From assembly GCA_041399085.1 (NCBI GenBank), contig JAWKTM010000076.1:1-31256 (forward strand): a stretch of 31,256 nucleotides of DNA, given 5' to 3'. The notes under the pieces were generated by a model. That model did not search any database. It saw only the letters and a program-made list of their open reading frames with translations, and was not told the DNA's origin. This DNA is from JAWKTM01 sp041399085. GTDB lineage: Bacteria > Planctomycetota > Planctomycetia > Pirellulales > Pirellulaceae. Position numbers and translations under genes: made by a program. Below, piece by piece: positions 8,125 to 15,617 of this stretch (its first letter is position 1; each line of letters begins with the position of its first letter).

Positions 8125-8809
8125 CAGCGTGACCGCTTCGCCCGGCTTTCAACACCAAAGGGGCTGGCGTCGGTCTCCGCCGAAACTCGCTCGGCCCAGC
8201 GGCCGCGTCTTGTTCGATCGGCGGCCACGTGTTGTAGTGCGGCGGAGCGACTTGCTTTGGACGGAGCAGCTTCAGCGCGGCGATCAGATCGTCTGGCCCC
8301 ATTGTGAACAGATCACCAATCGGCAGCACCGCCAGATCAAGCTGTTCGTCGCCGATCATTTGCATGTCGCCAAACAACGCCGTGTCGCACGCGAAGTACA
8401 GCTTCTTGCCGCCGATCGTCAGCAGGAAGCCGCCGGGATTGCCGCCCGGAGTTCCGTCGGGCAACGTCGAACTGTGGAAAGCCAGCGTCAGCTTCACGCG
8501 GCCGAACGGCAGATTCACGCCGCCCCCAAGTTCATCCCAATGGCATTCTTCACATGGTGTTTTCTCGGACAGCCACGAAGTGATCTCATAAACCGCCAGC
8601 ACCGTAGCTCCAGTGCGATTGGCAATCGCGGCGGCGTCGGCCACATGATCGAAATGACCATGAGACACCAGAATATAATCCGCCTCGACCTGCTCGGCCT
8701 TGATCGGCGATTTGGGATTGTCATTGAAAAACGGGTCTAACACGATTCGATGTTCGCCCGCCGTGATGCCCCACGTGCCGTGTTCGTACCAACGAACTTC
8801 AATGGTCAT
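8105..8809 (-). CDS. UPF0173-type metallo-beta-lactamase-fold hydrolase with altered C-terminus
   Basis: A 234-residue cytoplasmic metal-dependent hydrolase; natural substrates of UPF0173 proteins are not settled. The metal-binding signature is H50-G-H52-F-D54-H55 (SHGHFDH). Later ligand regions appear as FHSSTLPDGTPGGNPGGFL, YFACDTALFGDM and PPHYNTWPPIEQD. ATG 8809 replaces a TTG at 8824 because the family begins MTIEVRWYEHGTW. The C-terminus is odd: after IEQDAAA this frame reads GPSEFRRRPTPAP, whereas the next frame reads WAERVSAETDASP, which is what the family has. The expected frame returns at LVLKAGRS and then should read VTL-stop at 8122-8124. Three one-base indels (near 8198, 8157 and 8133) explain this. 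As written, the frame runs on into the repeat and ends RRPAR. Confidence 0.85.
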   Translation of the reverse strand: MTIEVRWYEHGTWGITAGEHRIVLDPFFNDNPKSPIKAEQVEADYILVSHGHFDHVADAAAIANRTGATVLAVYEITSWLSEKTPCEECHWDELGGGVNLPFGRVKLTLAFHSSTLPDGTPGGNPGGFLLTIGGKKLYFACDTALFGDMQMIGDEQLDLAVLPIGDLFTMGPDDLIAALKLLRPKQVAPPHYNTWPPIEQDAAAGPSEFRRRPTPAPLVLKAGRSGHAVRRPAR

Positions 8810-8889
8810 GGCAGTTGGCTCCAAATTTCAATTGTGAGATTGGCATTGCCGTTAAACAATGTTGTGCCGAGTCATTCTTGATGAGGTGC

Positions 8890-10308
8890 TTAGCGCCCCA
8901 AGATGCGATTCATGTTCTGCTTATAGGCTTCCACGCCTGGTTGCCCATAAGGATTGATACCTAGCAGTCGGCCTTCCACCACCGTGGCCAGCATCATCAT
9001 TTGGAAGAACTGGCCCAGCGAGGCTTCGTCCGTCGTGGGCAGGTGGATGTCGGCCGTCGGACGCCCGGCCCCGCGATACGCTTCGTTTGTTCCTTGGATC
9101 GCCGCGGACATAATCTCGGGCAACGTCTTGCCAGCCAACTCATTCAATCCATCTTGGTTGCGATCGCTGGGCTCGACCGCCACGGCGTCCGTGCGCCAGT
9201 TGTCCACAATCACATTCGTGAACAGCTTGTCGCGCCGGCCTTCCTGATGCTGTTGAGCTCGTGAATGCAAATCGCGTGTATTGACGGCCGTAATGGGCGT
9301 GGCTCCGATCTCCTGTTTACCGAGACTCTCCGCCAACAGTTGGTCGTACCATAAGCCGGCCGCTTCGAGCGCCTTCGACCAAACTTGCAGCACGCGGATC
9401 ATCGCGCCCTGTTGCTCGGCCAGATGACCGACGCCCACGTAATCCAGCACGGCATTCTCGCCGACCGGCGCAGTGCGAAAATGTTCGTTCATCGCCGCCG
9501 CGCCTTCGAGCAGCTTCACCACATCCAAACCCAACACGGCAGCGGGCAACAAACCGACGGCCGACAACACCGAGAAGCGACCGCCCACGCCATCGGGCAC
9601 TTCAAACACCTCGGGACAGCCGATCGCCGCGGCCAAATCAAACAGCTTGCCGCTCTTGCCCGTCACCGGCACGACCAATTGCTGAAGCAAGTCGGCGTCG
9701 GTACCGGTCGACTCCTGCAACGCGGCCAGAAAATGTCGAAAGGCGACCGCGGTTTCCAGCGTACCGCCGCTCTTGCTAATCACGACAATCGCCCACCGGC
9801 TGTCGACCGTCGTACCCGAACGGCCGAGCAACTTCAGCAGCCCGCTCGTGGCGTCGTTGTCGACGTTGTTCCCCTCGAAATACATTCGCGGCCGGCCGCC
9901 TCGTTCGGCGCGGCTCAGCTCGTTGAAGTACGGCTGGCAGCAGGCGTCCATCAAAGCCCGCGCGCCCATGTACGAGCCGCCGATTCCCAGCACCACAACG
10001 CGATCCACTTGATCGCGCAGCCGATTCGCCGTCGCCAAAATCCGCCCCAGCTCGCTGCTGTCGCGCGACCGACGATACTCGCTCAAAATCCGCTCGGGCA
10101 TATCGATGAACCGCGCGTCCAACGGCTGCTTCTCCGCCGGAATCGAAGCCGGGTCATCCAGCAGCCGCATGTCGACGTCCAGCGTTTCGCGACGCGCGGC
10201 TTCCAACCGCGGAGCAAGCTGGTCGAACGCCGCACGCTCGAGCTTCGTGCCCGAAACAAAACAACCAGACGGGTCAAACGTAACGAGTGGCAACTTGTTT
10301 TGAGTCAT
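8890..10308 (-). CDS. pgi: glucose-6-phosphate isomerase
   Basis: A 472-residue cytoplasmic isomerase that interconverts glucose 6-phosphate and fructose 6-phosphate in glycolysis and gluconeogenesis. Two SIS-type sugar-phosphate binding regions are visible: VVVLGIGGSYMGARAL and VVISKSGGTLETAVAFRHF. They are followed by the family signature VPDGVGGRFSVLSAVGLLPA and the C-terminal GVEAYKQNMNRIL that carries the active-site lysine region. The length fits the shorter bacterial form rather than the 550-residue enterobacterial form. The ATG at 10308 (MTQNKLPLVTFDP) has no strong Shine-Dalgarno sequence. It lies 116 bases downstream of the membrane-anchored unknown gene on the same strand, so co-transcription is possible but not shown. 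Confidence 0.95.
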   Translation of the reverse strand: MTQNKLPLVTFDPSGCFVSGTKLERAAFDQLAPRLEAARRETLDVDMRLLDDPASIPAEKQPLDARFIDMPERILSEYRRSRDSSELGRILATANRLRDQVDRVVVLGIGGSYMGARALMDACCQPYFNELSRAERGGRPRMYFEGNNVDNDATSGLLKLLGRSGTTVDSRWAIVVISKSGGTLETAVAFRHFLAALQESTGTDADLLQQLVVPVTGKSGKLFDLAAAIGCPEVFEVPDGVGGRFSVLSAVGLLPAAVLGLDVVKLLEGAAAMNEHFRTAPVGENAVLDYVGVGHLAEQQGAMIRVLQVWSKALEAAGLWYDQLLAESLGKQEIGATPITAVNTRDLHSRAQQHQEGRRDKLFTNVIVDNWRTDAVAVEPSDRNQDGLNELAGKTLPEIMSAAIQGTNEAYRGAGRPTADIHLPTTDEASLGQFFQMMMLATVVEGRLLGINPYGQPGVEAYKQNMNRILGR

Positions 10309-10424
10309 GGTTTCGCAGGCGAGTTAGAGTTGCGGAAGCGAGCCGAGACGCGAATCGCGCCGGGCCACATGAAGCAGGTCACATGCCGGGCGCACGGCAA
10401 GATACCGCACTCGGCCGCTTCGCA

Positions 10425-11219
10425 CTATGCCTTGGCCGGCCAAGCGTGCTCGGCCAACACCTCGTTGGCTCGCCGCCGCACGCCCGCCATCCGAATCTGC
10501 TTGATCGGAAACGCCTCGCCCCAAGCCATCAGGCAGGCGCCCTTCAGCGACGCGCCAAATCCCTGCGAAGTGCGCCGCAGATAGCCGACCTTAACCTGCT
10601 CCTCGAAAGACCGCCGCAGTATATGCAGGCCGATGAACTCAGCGGCCCGGCCGTTGAACTTCGTGCGCAGCGTGCGCTCCGGCTGAGCTCCCGCGCGATG
10701 CTGCTCGCAACGGCCGCGGTGAATCATGAACAGGCGGCTCAAATCGGTCAGCGCCGGCAACTGACACGGAAACTCGTTCGACAGCGGGCGGAACGAAGAG
10801 AGCTGCGTCGAGTTGCTCGTCATCACGACCAAGCCGTTGGTATATCGCGTCGAGAACTCGCTGTACTTCAGCTTCGACGTCCCAATCCCTTCGGCCACGA
10901 TCACGGTTGCCATCGCCATGTGCCCGTCCGCGTGTTCGTACATCGCCAACAGCGACCGCACGTTCGGCAGCACATCGGGCAACGCGAATGTGCCGATCAA
11001 TTGAAACCCGAGCGACGAGAGCTCGACGTAGGTTTCCGCGAAGAATTGCCGAGCGTCCTCAGGCAGCGCGTCGCGTTGCGGATCGCACTGAACCACCGCC
11101 GGCGTGTCGGGAAACCGAAGCATCGCCAGCACCATCACCGGCCCCAGCACATAGATGAAAAAGACCATGATGCCGAGAATCGTGACCAGCAACCCTCCCA
11201 GCCCCAGCAGCGCTTCCAT
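10425..11219 (-). CDS. membrane-anchored protein of unknown function
   Basis: A 264-residue protein that I cannot assign. Residues 5-33 (LGLGGLLVTILGIMVFFIYVLGPVMVLAM) form one N-terminal membrane span, and the remaining 230 residues are a soluble domain. That domain starts with a conserved-looking stretch (LSSLGFQLIGTF), continues through AMATVIVAEGIGTSKLKYSEF and TSNSTQLSSFRPL, and ends in a basic helix-rich part (MAGVRRRANEVLAEHA). The pattern is one of strands followed by helices, with no catalytic motif that I recognise. It is the first of a possible two-gene unit with pgi on the minus strand. The divergent tRNA starts 293 bases away. Confidence 0.7.
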   Translation of the reverse strand: MEALLGLGGLLVTILGIMVFFIYVLGPVMVLAMLRFPDTPAVVQCDPQRDALPEDARQFFAETYVELSSLGFQLIGTFALPDVLPNVRSLLAMYEHADGHMAMATVIVAEGIGTSKLKYSEFSTRYTNGLVVMTSNSTQLSSFRPLSNEFPCQLPALTDLSRLFMIHRGRCEQHRAGAQPERTLRTKFNGRAAEFIGLHILRRSFEEQVKVGYLRRTSQGFGASLKGACLMAWGEAFPIKQIRMAGVRRRANEVLAEHAWPAKA

Positions 11220-11345
11220 TGCTCACCTCGATCCACAGCGACCCGACCATTTTCGTTGGCGACCGAGTCAGCTTAACCTTCGCCAAGTCGAACGACCAGC
11301 AGCGCCCGCCGCGCGTCCGATTCCCAATGCCCCCGCCACACCGTT

Positions 11346-11405
11346 CGGTTCGTCCGCATCCGGTTCGTCCGCATCCGGTTCGTCCGCATCCGGTTTGCCC
11401 GCATC
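11346..11405. repeat. four tandem 15-bp repeats upstream of tRNA
   Basis: The unit CGGTTCGTCCGCATC occurs at 11346, 11361, 11376 and, with two changes (CGGTTTGCCCGCATC), at 11391. The period of 15 is a multiple of three but there is no convincing gene in either strand here. It lies in the 293-base gap between a divergent gene and the tRNA. It could affect tRNA transcription or simply be slippage-prone sequence. Confidence 0.85.
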
Positions 11406-11512
11406 TCAGCGTGCGGTAGAATCGACCACCGCGCGAGCGACCTTTTCGGCTGCTTTCCGTTCGCATGGCGCCGGCCGCCAATCGCTCGCACCGTCGATAC
11501 CAATTCCCAAAT

Positions 11513-11586
<74 letters not shown>

Positions 11587-11657
11587 CTCTCTTGGTGCTC
11601 GTCGCGTTCGTCGTGATGTTCGCCCGCCTGCCACGAGCGAAGAGCGAAACGTGAACC

Positions 11658-11688
11658 GTGCCTGGGGTCGAGCGTAGCAAGCACCCAG
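11658..11688 (-). repeat. CTGGGG-hairpin REP, copy A
   Basis: Read on the minus strand it is CTGGGTGCTTGCTACGCTCG followed by ACCCCAGGCAC. It is a near copy of the elements at 14550-14582 and 19921-19951. The ends pair as CTGGG(T/G)/CCCCAG. It lies 72 bases after the tRNA and just before the 21-bp array. Confidence 0.75.
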
Positions 11689-11696
11689 CGAGCACC

Positions 11697-12121
11697 GCGC
11701 GCAAGCCAAACGCCGTCGATCCCACCCCGAATCGCCTCGCGCGTTCAAACAACAACGCCGCGCGTCAGCTCAACAAAACCGCGCACCGGCGCAACGCCAT
11801 CGCGCGCCGGTTAAAGTCGTCCTGACCGCCATTCAATGGCGTCTTACACGCGCGCAACGGCATCGTACATCGCTTCAACGACGCCTTACACTGCCACAAT
11901 GGCAGCTCACATCCGCGCAACGCGAGCTTACACTGCCTCAATGGCAGCTTACAACGCTTCAATGACACGTTACACTGCCACAATGGCAGCTTACACCCGC
12001 GCAATCGAACGTTACATCAATTCAATTGGATGTAACAGCGGCGCAAAAGCACCTTACACTGCCGTAATGGCATGTTGCACTGCCACAATGGCAGCTTACA
12101 CGCGCGCAATCGCCCGTTACC
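11697..12121. repeat. 21-bp-period tandem array with phased TTACA boxes
   Basis: From 11823 to 12116 the sequence divides without a gap into fourteen 21-base units, each beginning with a form of TTACA (starts at 11823, 11844, 11865 and so on to 12096). A conserved CAA sits at unit positions 12-14. Five units read CTGCC-acaat-GGCAG or close variants of it. Others carry different arms around the same centre: GCCATT/AATGGC in unit 11823, CGCG/CGCG in 11907 and a longer GTTACATC/GATGTAAC around 12012. Upstream, from 11697, degenerate units keep the 21-base register but begin GCGCG instead of TTACA (11739, 11760, 11781, 11802). Twenty-one bases equal two turns of B-DNA. Several frames stay open because of unit composition, so open frames here do not indicate a protein. 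Confidence 0.85.
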
Positions 12122-12386
12122 GCAGGTTTTGATCGTCGCAACACGCTGTAGATACATAGTTTACGTCGACGCCATCTCGTGACCGCCCACGAGACCCCGC
12201 GCAGAAGCCCATTTTCGCCTATGGCAGAGAATCCTCCATAGCGATTTCCATGAGAGCGGAGCAGCGCAAGCTGCCCGGTGCCCCGCAACAAAGCGAACCA
12301 TCCCGTCCAACGTCACTAACCGGAGTGCTCGCGCACTTCCGCTCCCATCCGCTCCCGCTCCTACTGACCGCTGAGGTCGAATCGAT
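12122..12386. other. intergenic, no gene seen
   Basis: This stretch between the 21-bp array and the small membrane-protein gene shows no supported gene. A small hairpin GCAGC-GCAA-GCTGC is at about 12260-12273, in a context (GGAGCAGCGCAAGCTGCCCGG) that resembles the GCGA/GCAA-loop palindromes elsewhere in the window. Confidence 0.4.
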
Positions 12387-12650
12387 ATGAGAACGACTAT
12401 CGGTCGCAACCTAGCTGCGATGGCTTTCGCGTCCGTCGCTTTTGCAAGCCTCCGCATTCTCGAATTTCCGTATTCGGGATTGGTCGCCGTTATCTGTGTT
12501 TTGCTCTCGGTCGGGGCATTGTGTGGTGGTCGGCGTGGTGCGATCTGGGCCGTACTTGATCTGCCTTATCTCGTTTATATGTTCGTCGTTGTTGCGTTCA
12601 GTGTCTGCTTGGTTATTGCTAGCCTGCTGTCAGGTTGCCATGGCGGGTAA
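12387..12650 (+). CDS. small hydrophobic membrane protein, 87 residues
   Basis: An 87-residue chain dominated by hydrophobic segments: LAAMAFASVAFASLRIL (9-25), SGLVAVICVLLSVGALC (30-46) and YLVYMFVVVAFSVCLVIASLL (61-81). It would be a two- to three-span inner-membrane protein of unknown role. The ATG at 12387 is preceded by GAGG about 12 bases upstream, which is a distant but usable ribosome site. The hydrophobic pattern and length make it more plausible than a random frame, but there is no recognised family. It stands isolated, with 260 bases to the next gene. Confidence 0.5.
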   Translation: MRTTIGRNLAAMAFASVAFASLRILEFPYSGLVAVICVLLSVGALCGGRRGAIWAVLDLPYLVYMFVVVAFSVCLVIASLLSGCHGG

Positions 12651-12910
12651 CAATGGCGTCGAGCGCGCGTTGGGGCGGTGTGCTAGCGGGCGGATGGGGC
12701 TGTTGCGGGGACGGGAGCGGTTTGGCAAGCTGTGCGGGCGGCCGCTGGGTTAGCACGAATCTTGCGCGCTTTGGATAAACTCGCTTCAACCGGGTTGCCG
12801 AATTAACCCACGTAGGCGGAATCCAACCTTAGATTCCGGGACTTCCCGTGGCCAATTGGGTGGCGGGAATTGCTGCTTACGCTGGCGGACATGCCAAAGG
12901 AAGGTTCTCC

Positions 12911-13903
12911 GTGCCCCGGCTCTCGATCATTGTGCCGCATCAAGGTGAAACTGGGCTCTTCGAGGACACGCTGGCTTCGGTTCTGCAAAACCGACCAGCC
13001 GATTGCGAAGTGTTGGCGCCGCACGCCGCCACCTATCGCGATCCCTACGATTTGGGCGACGAGGTGACGTTCTTGCCGCTGGCCGGTCAACCCAGTTTGC
13101 TCAAGCTGCTGAACGCGGCGGTGTCATACGCCGACGGCGATGTCCTGCACGTTGTGCAGAACGGCATCGAAGTTGTCGAGGGCTGGGCCGACGCGGCTTT
13201 AGCGTATTTTGACGAGCCGGAGGTCGGTTCGGTCGCCGGCTGTTTGCTGGACGCTCGCAAGACGGATCGGTTGATCGGTTGCGGAGTGACGCTCACCACC
13301 GGCGGTCGGCGGCGACTAGTCGGCCGCGGTCAAAGAGTGGCCGCAGCGGTCGGTCGGCAAGATGCGGCGGTGCTGGGTCCGGCTTTGCCAATCGCCTTTT
13401 ATCGCACGACCGCCTTGCAGTCGCTGGGCGGTTTCGACGTGGGTTTGAGCGAATCGCTGGCCGACGTCGACGTGGCATTGTCGCTGCTAGCGGCTGGCTA
13501 TGAGTGCTGTGTGGCGACCGATTGCATGGCAGTCAGCTCGGTGGCGTTTGCCGACGGCGGGCTGTCGTTCGAGGAAGGACGCGATGCGCGGTTGTTGCAG
13601 CGACGGCACTTGGCGACGGACGTGTTGCAAGCGTCATTGGTCGGCCAGTCGCTCGGCACGCTCAACGAGTGCCTTTCCGGGATGACGCGCCCGGCGGCCT
13701 TGGCGGCTTACCTCAGGGGACGCATGTCGGGATCGTTCGCGCCGCTGAAGCAAGCCGATTATGAACGTCGCTTGCAGGCCGTGATTGAATCGGGCCACAA
13801 CGACGAGGCGTCGGCAGCTCGGCAAGTGTTGCCGATGACGCACGAACGTTGGCAACACGACGATCACGATCACGGCGACGATCGGATTGCTCGCGCGGCT
13901 TGA
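12911..13903 (+). CDS. family 2-like glycosyltransferase
   Basis: A 330-residue putative cytoplasmic glycosyltransferase with a GT-A fold. The opening PRLSIIVPHQGE and the following LFEDTLASVLQNRP are the typical GT2 start. YADGDVLHVVQNGIEVVEGW occupies the place of the DxD-bearing strand. GPALPIAFYRTTALQSLGGF and the following DVGLSESLADVDVALSLLAAGYE match the acceptor-side region, where GT2 enzymes have an ED or DxD motif before an R/GY segment. The C-terminal quarter is helical and ends in a His/Asp-rich tail (HDDHDHGDDR). GTG 12911 is chosen because AAAGGAAGG lies 6 bases upstream and the fold begins there; an in-frame GTG at 12848 has no such site. Donor and acceptor are unknown. Confidence 0.8.
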   Translation: MPRLSIIVPHQGETGLFEDTLASVLQNRPADCEVLAPHAATYRDPYDLGDEVTFLPLAGQPSLLKLLNAAVSYADGDVLHVVQNGIEVVEGWADAALAYFDEPEVGSVAGCLLDARKTDRLIGCGVTLTTGGRRRLVGRGQRVAAAVGRQDAAVLGPALPIAFYRTTALQSLGGFDVGLSESLADVDVALSLLAAGYECCVATDCMAVSSVAFADGGLSFEEGRDARLLQRRHLATDVLQASLVGQSLGTLNECLSGMTRPAALAAYLRGRMSGSFAPLKQADYERRLQAVIESGHNDEASAARQVLPMTHERWQHDDHDHGDDRIARAA

Positions 13904-13930
13904 GGCCAGCGCTTCCGCGAAGTTCGCAAC

Positions 13931-13947
13931 GTCAGGTATTGCCTGAC
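13931..13947. other. hairpin between glycosyltransferase and nrdR
   Basis: GTCAGG-TATTG-CCTGAC is a perfect 6-bp stem with a 5-base loop, 28 bases after the glycosyltransferase stop. No T-tract follows, so an intrinsic terminator is doubtful. Confidence 0.4.
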
Positions 13948-13964
13948 CGAGCCAGCGCGACGGC

Positions 13965-13995
13965 TTGCCGAACTGCTGGCCTTAGCGGCTATAGT
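13965..13995 (+). promoter_or_regulatory. candidate promoter for nrdR
   Basis: TTGCCG at 13965-13970 and TATAGT at 13990-13995 are separated by 19 bases, 56 bases before the nrdR start. The -10 box is good but the spacing is long. Confidence 0.35.
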
Positions 13996-14051
13996 AGAAC
14001 GTCGAGCTCCGGCTCGGCTGTTGCCCACGCCGCTTTGGGAATTGCGAACTC

Positions 14052-14522
14052 ATGAGATGCCCGTTCTGTCGAGTCGACAACGATCGCGTGATCGATTCGC
14101 GCGCGTCCGATGATGGGTTCGCGATTCGTCGCCGCCGCGAATGTTTGCATTGCAAGCGGCGGTATACGACGTACGAACGCCTGGAAGAGATGACCATCAA
14201 GCTGGTCAAGAAGGACGGAGCTCGCGAGCCTTACGAACGGGACAAGATGCGAGCCGGGCTGGCGAAGGCTTGTTGGAAGCGGCCGATTAGCGACGAGCAG
14301 ATCGACTCGTTGGTTTCGACCATCGAGAGCCATGTGTATGCCAACTATGAGAATGAGATTCCGAGCCGCGAATTGGGCGAGTTGGTGATGCAATATCTGA
14401 GCGAGTTGGATCAGGTGGCGTATGTTCGTTTCGCCAGTGTGTATCGCGAGTTCAAAGACGCTCGCGATTTTGTGGACGAATTGCAGCCGATGTTGAATCG
14501 TCGCATTGGACAGCGGGGTTGA
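14052..14522 (+). CDS. nrdR: transcriptional repressor NrdR
   Basis: A 156-residue zinc- and nucleotide-binding repressor of ribonucleotide reductase genes. The zinc ribbon uses C3, C6, C31 and C34 (MRCPFC and CLHC), followed by the diagnostic KRRYTTYERLE. Residues about 49-139 are the ATP-cone that senses ATP/dATP (VKKDGAREPYERDKMRAGL, ACWKRPIS and VAYVRFASVYREFKD). Length and motif order are typical of the family. The ATG at 14052 starts exactly at the conserved MRCPFC. No ribonucleotide reductase gene or NrdR box is visible in the window, so its targets lie elsewhere. It converges on pyrF with a CTGGGG hairpin repeat between them. Confidence 0.95.
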   Translation: MRCPFCRVDNDRVIDSRASDDGFAIRRRRECLHCKRRYTTYERLEEMTIKLVKKDGAREPYERDKMRAGLAKACWKRPISDEQIDSLVSTIESHVYANYENEIPSRELGELVMQYLSELDQVAYVRFASVYREFKDARDFVDELQPMLNRRIGQRG

Positions 14523-14549
14523 GCTGTTGCTAATTCTGTATCGCTGCGT

Positions 14550-14582
14550 CTGGGGGCTTCGCTGCGCTACGACCCCAGGCAC
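14550..14582 (+). repeat. CTGGGG-hairpin REP, copy B
   Basis: CTGGGGGCTTCGCTGCGCTA followed by CGACCCCAGGCAC forms a stem between CTGGGG and CCCCAG. It lies 28 bases after the nrdR stop and 45 bases before the convergent pyrF stop. It is a near copy of 19921-19951 and of the inverted copy at 11658-11688. Confidence 0.8.
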
Positions 14583-14627
14583 GTAGAACTCAGGCACATC
14601 GCGTAGAACAATGGCTGTCACGAAGTG

Positions 14628-15530
14628 TTAGCCGCCCGTGCGGAGTTGGGCGGTCATGTCGCGCGTGGCGGCGGCTACGGCTTCTTGCCAGCGGCTTTCG
14701 CCGAATTGCGAGCGATACGGTTCGCGGCTGTGTGCGAAGATGATGCCTCGCGAATTGTTGATGATCGCTCCGAGTCCGTCGGCATCGAAGGCGGCCGCGA
14801 CATCCGCCGCCGTACCGCCTTGTGCCCCGAATCCTGGAACCAGAAACCAAGTGTGCGGCATCGCTTGTCGGAGCTGAGCCAGTTGCTCGGGATAGGTGGC
14901 TCCGATCACCGCGCCGACGGCGCCGTAGCCACATTCGCCGATCGTTTGTTCGGCAAGTTGCTCGACATAACCGCCCATCCGTTCATAAATGGTTTGTCCG
15001 TCGATTCGCAAATCTTGCAGCATCCCGCCGCCTGGATTCGACGTCTTCACCAACACAAAGATGCCAGCGTCCTGTTCGCCGCAAACGTCGACGAACGGCG
15101 TCAAGCTATCGTCGCCTAAGTACGGGCTGACCGTCAAAGCATCGGCGCCCCAGGGACTCGCTTCGCCCAGATACGCTTGCGCGTAGGCCGTGGCGGTCGA
15201 GCCGATGTCGTTCCGCTTGCCGTCCAACACGACCAGCAATCCACGCTCGCGAGCGTGTCGAATTACTTGGCCAAGCGCCGTCATGCCGGCCGGGCCCAGT
15301 TGTTCGAAGAAGGCGGCTTGCGGTTTGACGACACACACCAGATCGGCCACAGCGTCGATCACTTCGCGGCAGAAGCGTTCGTAGGCGCCGGCGATGCCCG
15401 GCAGGTCGTCGTCGGCCACACCGGCTCGCAGCGGTCCCGGCAAACTCTCCCAACGAGGATCGAGCCCGACCAGAACGGGCGAACCAACTCGGCGAACTCC
15501 AGCGGCAAGTCGATCGATAAAAGCAGTCAT
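14628..15530 (-). CDS. pyrF: orotidine 5'-phosphate decarboxylase (long, type 2)
   Basis: A 300-residue cytoplasmic enzyme converting OMP to UMP, the last step of de novo pyrimidine synthesis. Near the N-terminus VLVGLDPRWESLP carries the substrate-contact Asp. The catalytic array is LDGKRNDIGSTA with D103, K105 and D108. VSPYLGDD, LVKTSNPGGGMLQDL, VGAVIGATYPEQL and FLVPGFGAQGGT complete the barrel, and the closing INNSRGIIFAH contains the phosphate-binding Arg. The GxxTxPEQ-type segment and the 300-residue length place it in the long type 2 (PyrF TIGR02127-like) subfamily rather than the 230-residue type. ATG 15530 is preferred to TTG 15545. It lies 87 bases downstream of the ThDP decarboxylase-like gene on the same strand. 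Confidence 0.94.
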   Translation of the reverse strand: MTAFIDRLAAGVRRVGSPVLVGLDPRWESLPGPLRAGVADDDLPGIAGAYERFCREVIDAVADLVCVVKPQAAFFEQLGPAGMTALGQVIRHARERGLLVVLDGKRNDIGSTATAYAQAYLGEASPWGADALTVSPYLGDDSLTPFVDVCGEQDAGIFVLVKTSNPGGGMLQDLRIDGQTIYERMGGYVEQLAEQTIGECGYGAVGAVIGATYPEQLAQLRQAMPHTWFLVPGFGAQGGTAADVAAAFDADGLGAIINNSRGIIFAHSREPYRSQFGESRWQEAVAAATRDMTAQLRTGG

Positions 15531-15617
15531 GCAAAGCTCGGCCAAAGTCGTCGCTCGCTCGACGAACGGCGAGCTAGGTCGAAGAGGTGTCCGTCGCCGA
15601 CGCCAAATATCGATGGG

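Noticed and set aside
9385..10584. A 399-codon plus-strand open frame over glucose-6-phosphate isomerase
   Set aside because: It is the antisense of pgi with no recognisable motif and runs over its start into the intergenic region.
11823..12116. CRISPR array
   Set aside because: The units abut at a 21-base period with no unique spacers of 30-40 bases and no cas genes nearby.
11836..12132. A 98-codon frame with heptads such as YTATMAA through the 21-bp array
   Set aside because: A period of 21 makes any stop-free unit give an open frame in several registers; there is no ribosome site and no continuation. A heptad-repeat protein cannot be fully excluded.
13931..13947. Intrinsic terminator after the glycosyltransferase gene
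   Set aside because: A hairpin is present but no T-tract follows; it is listed only as a hairpin.
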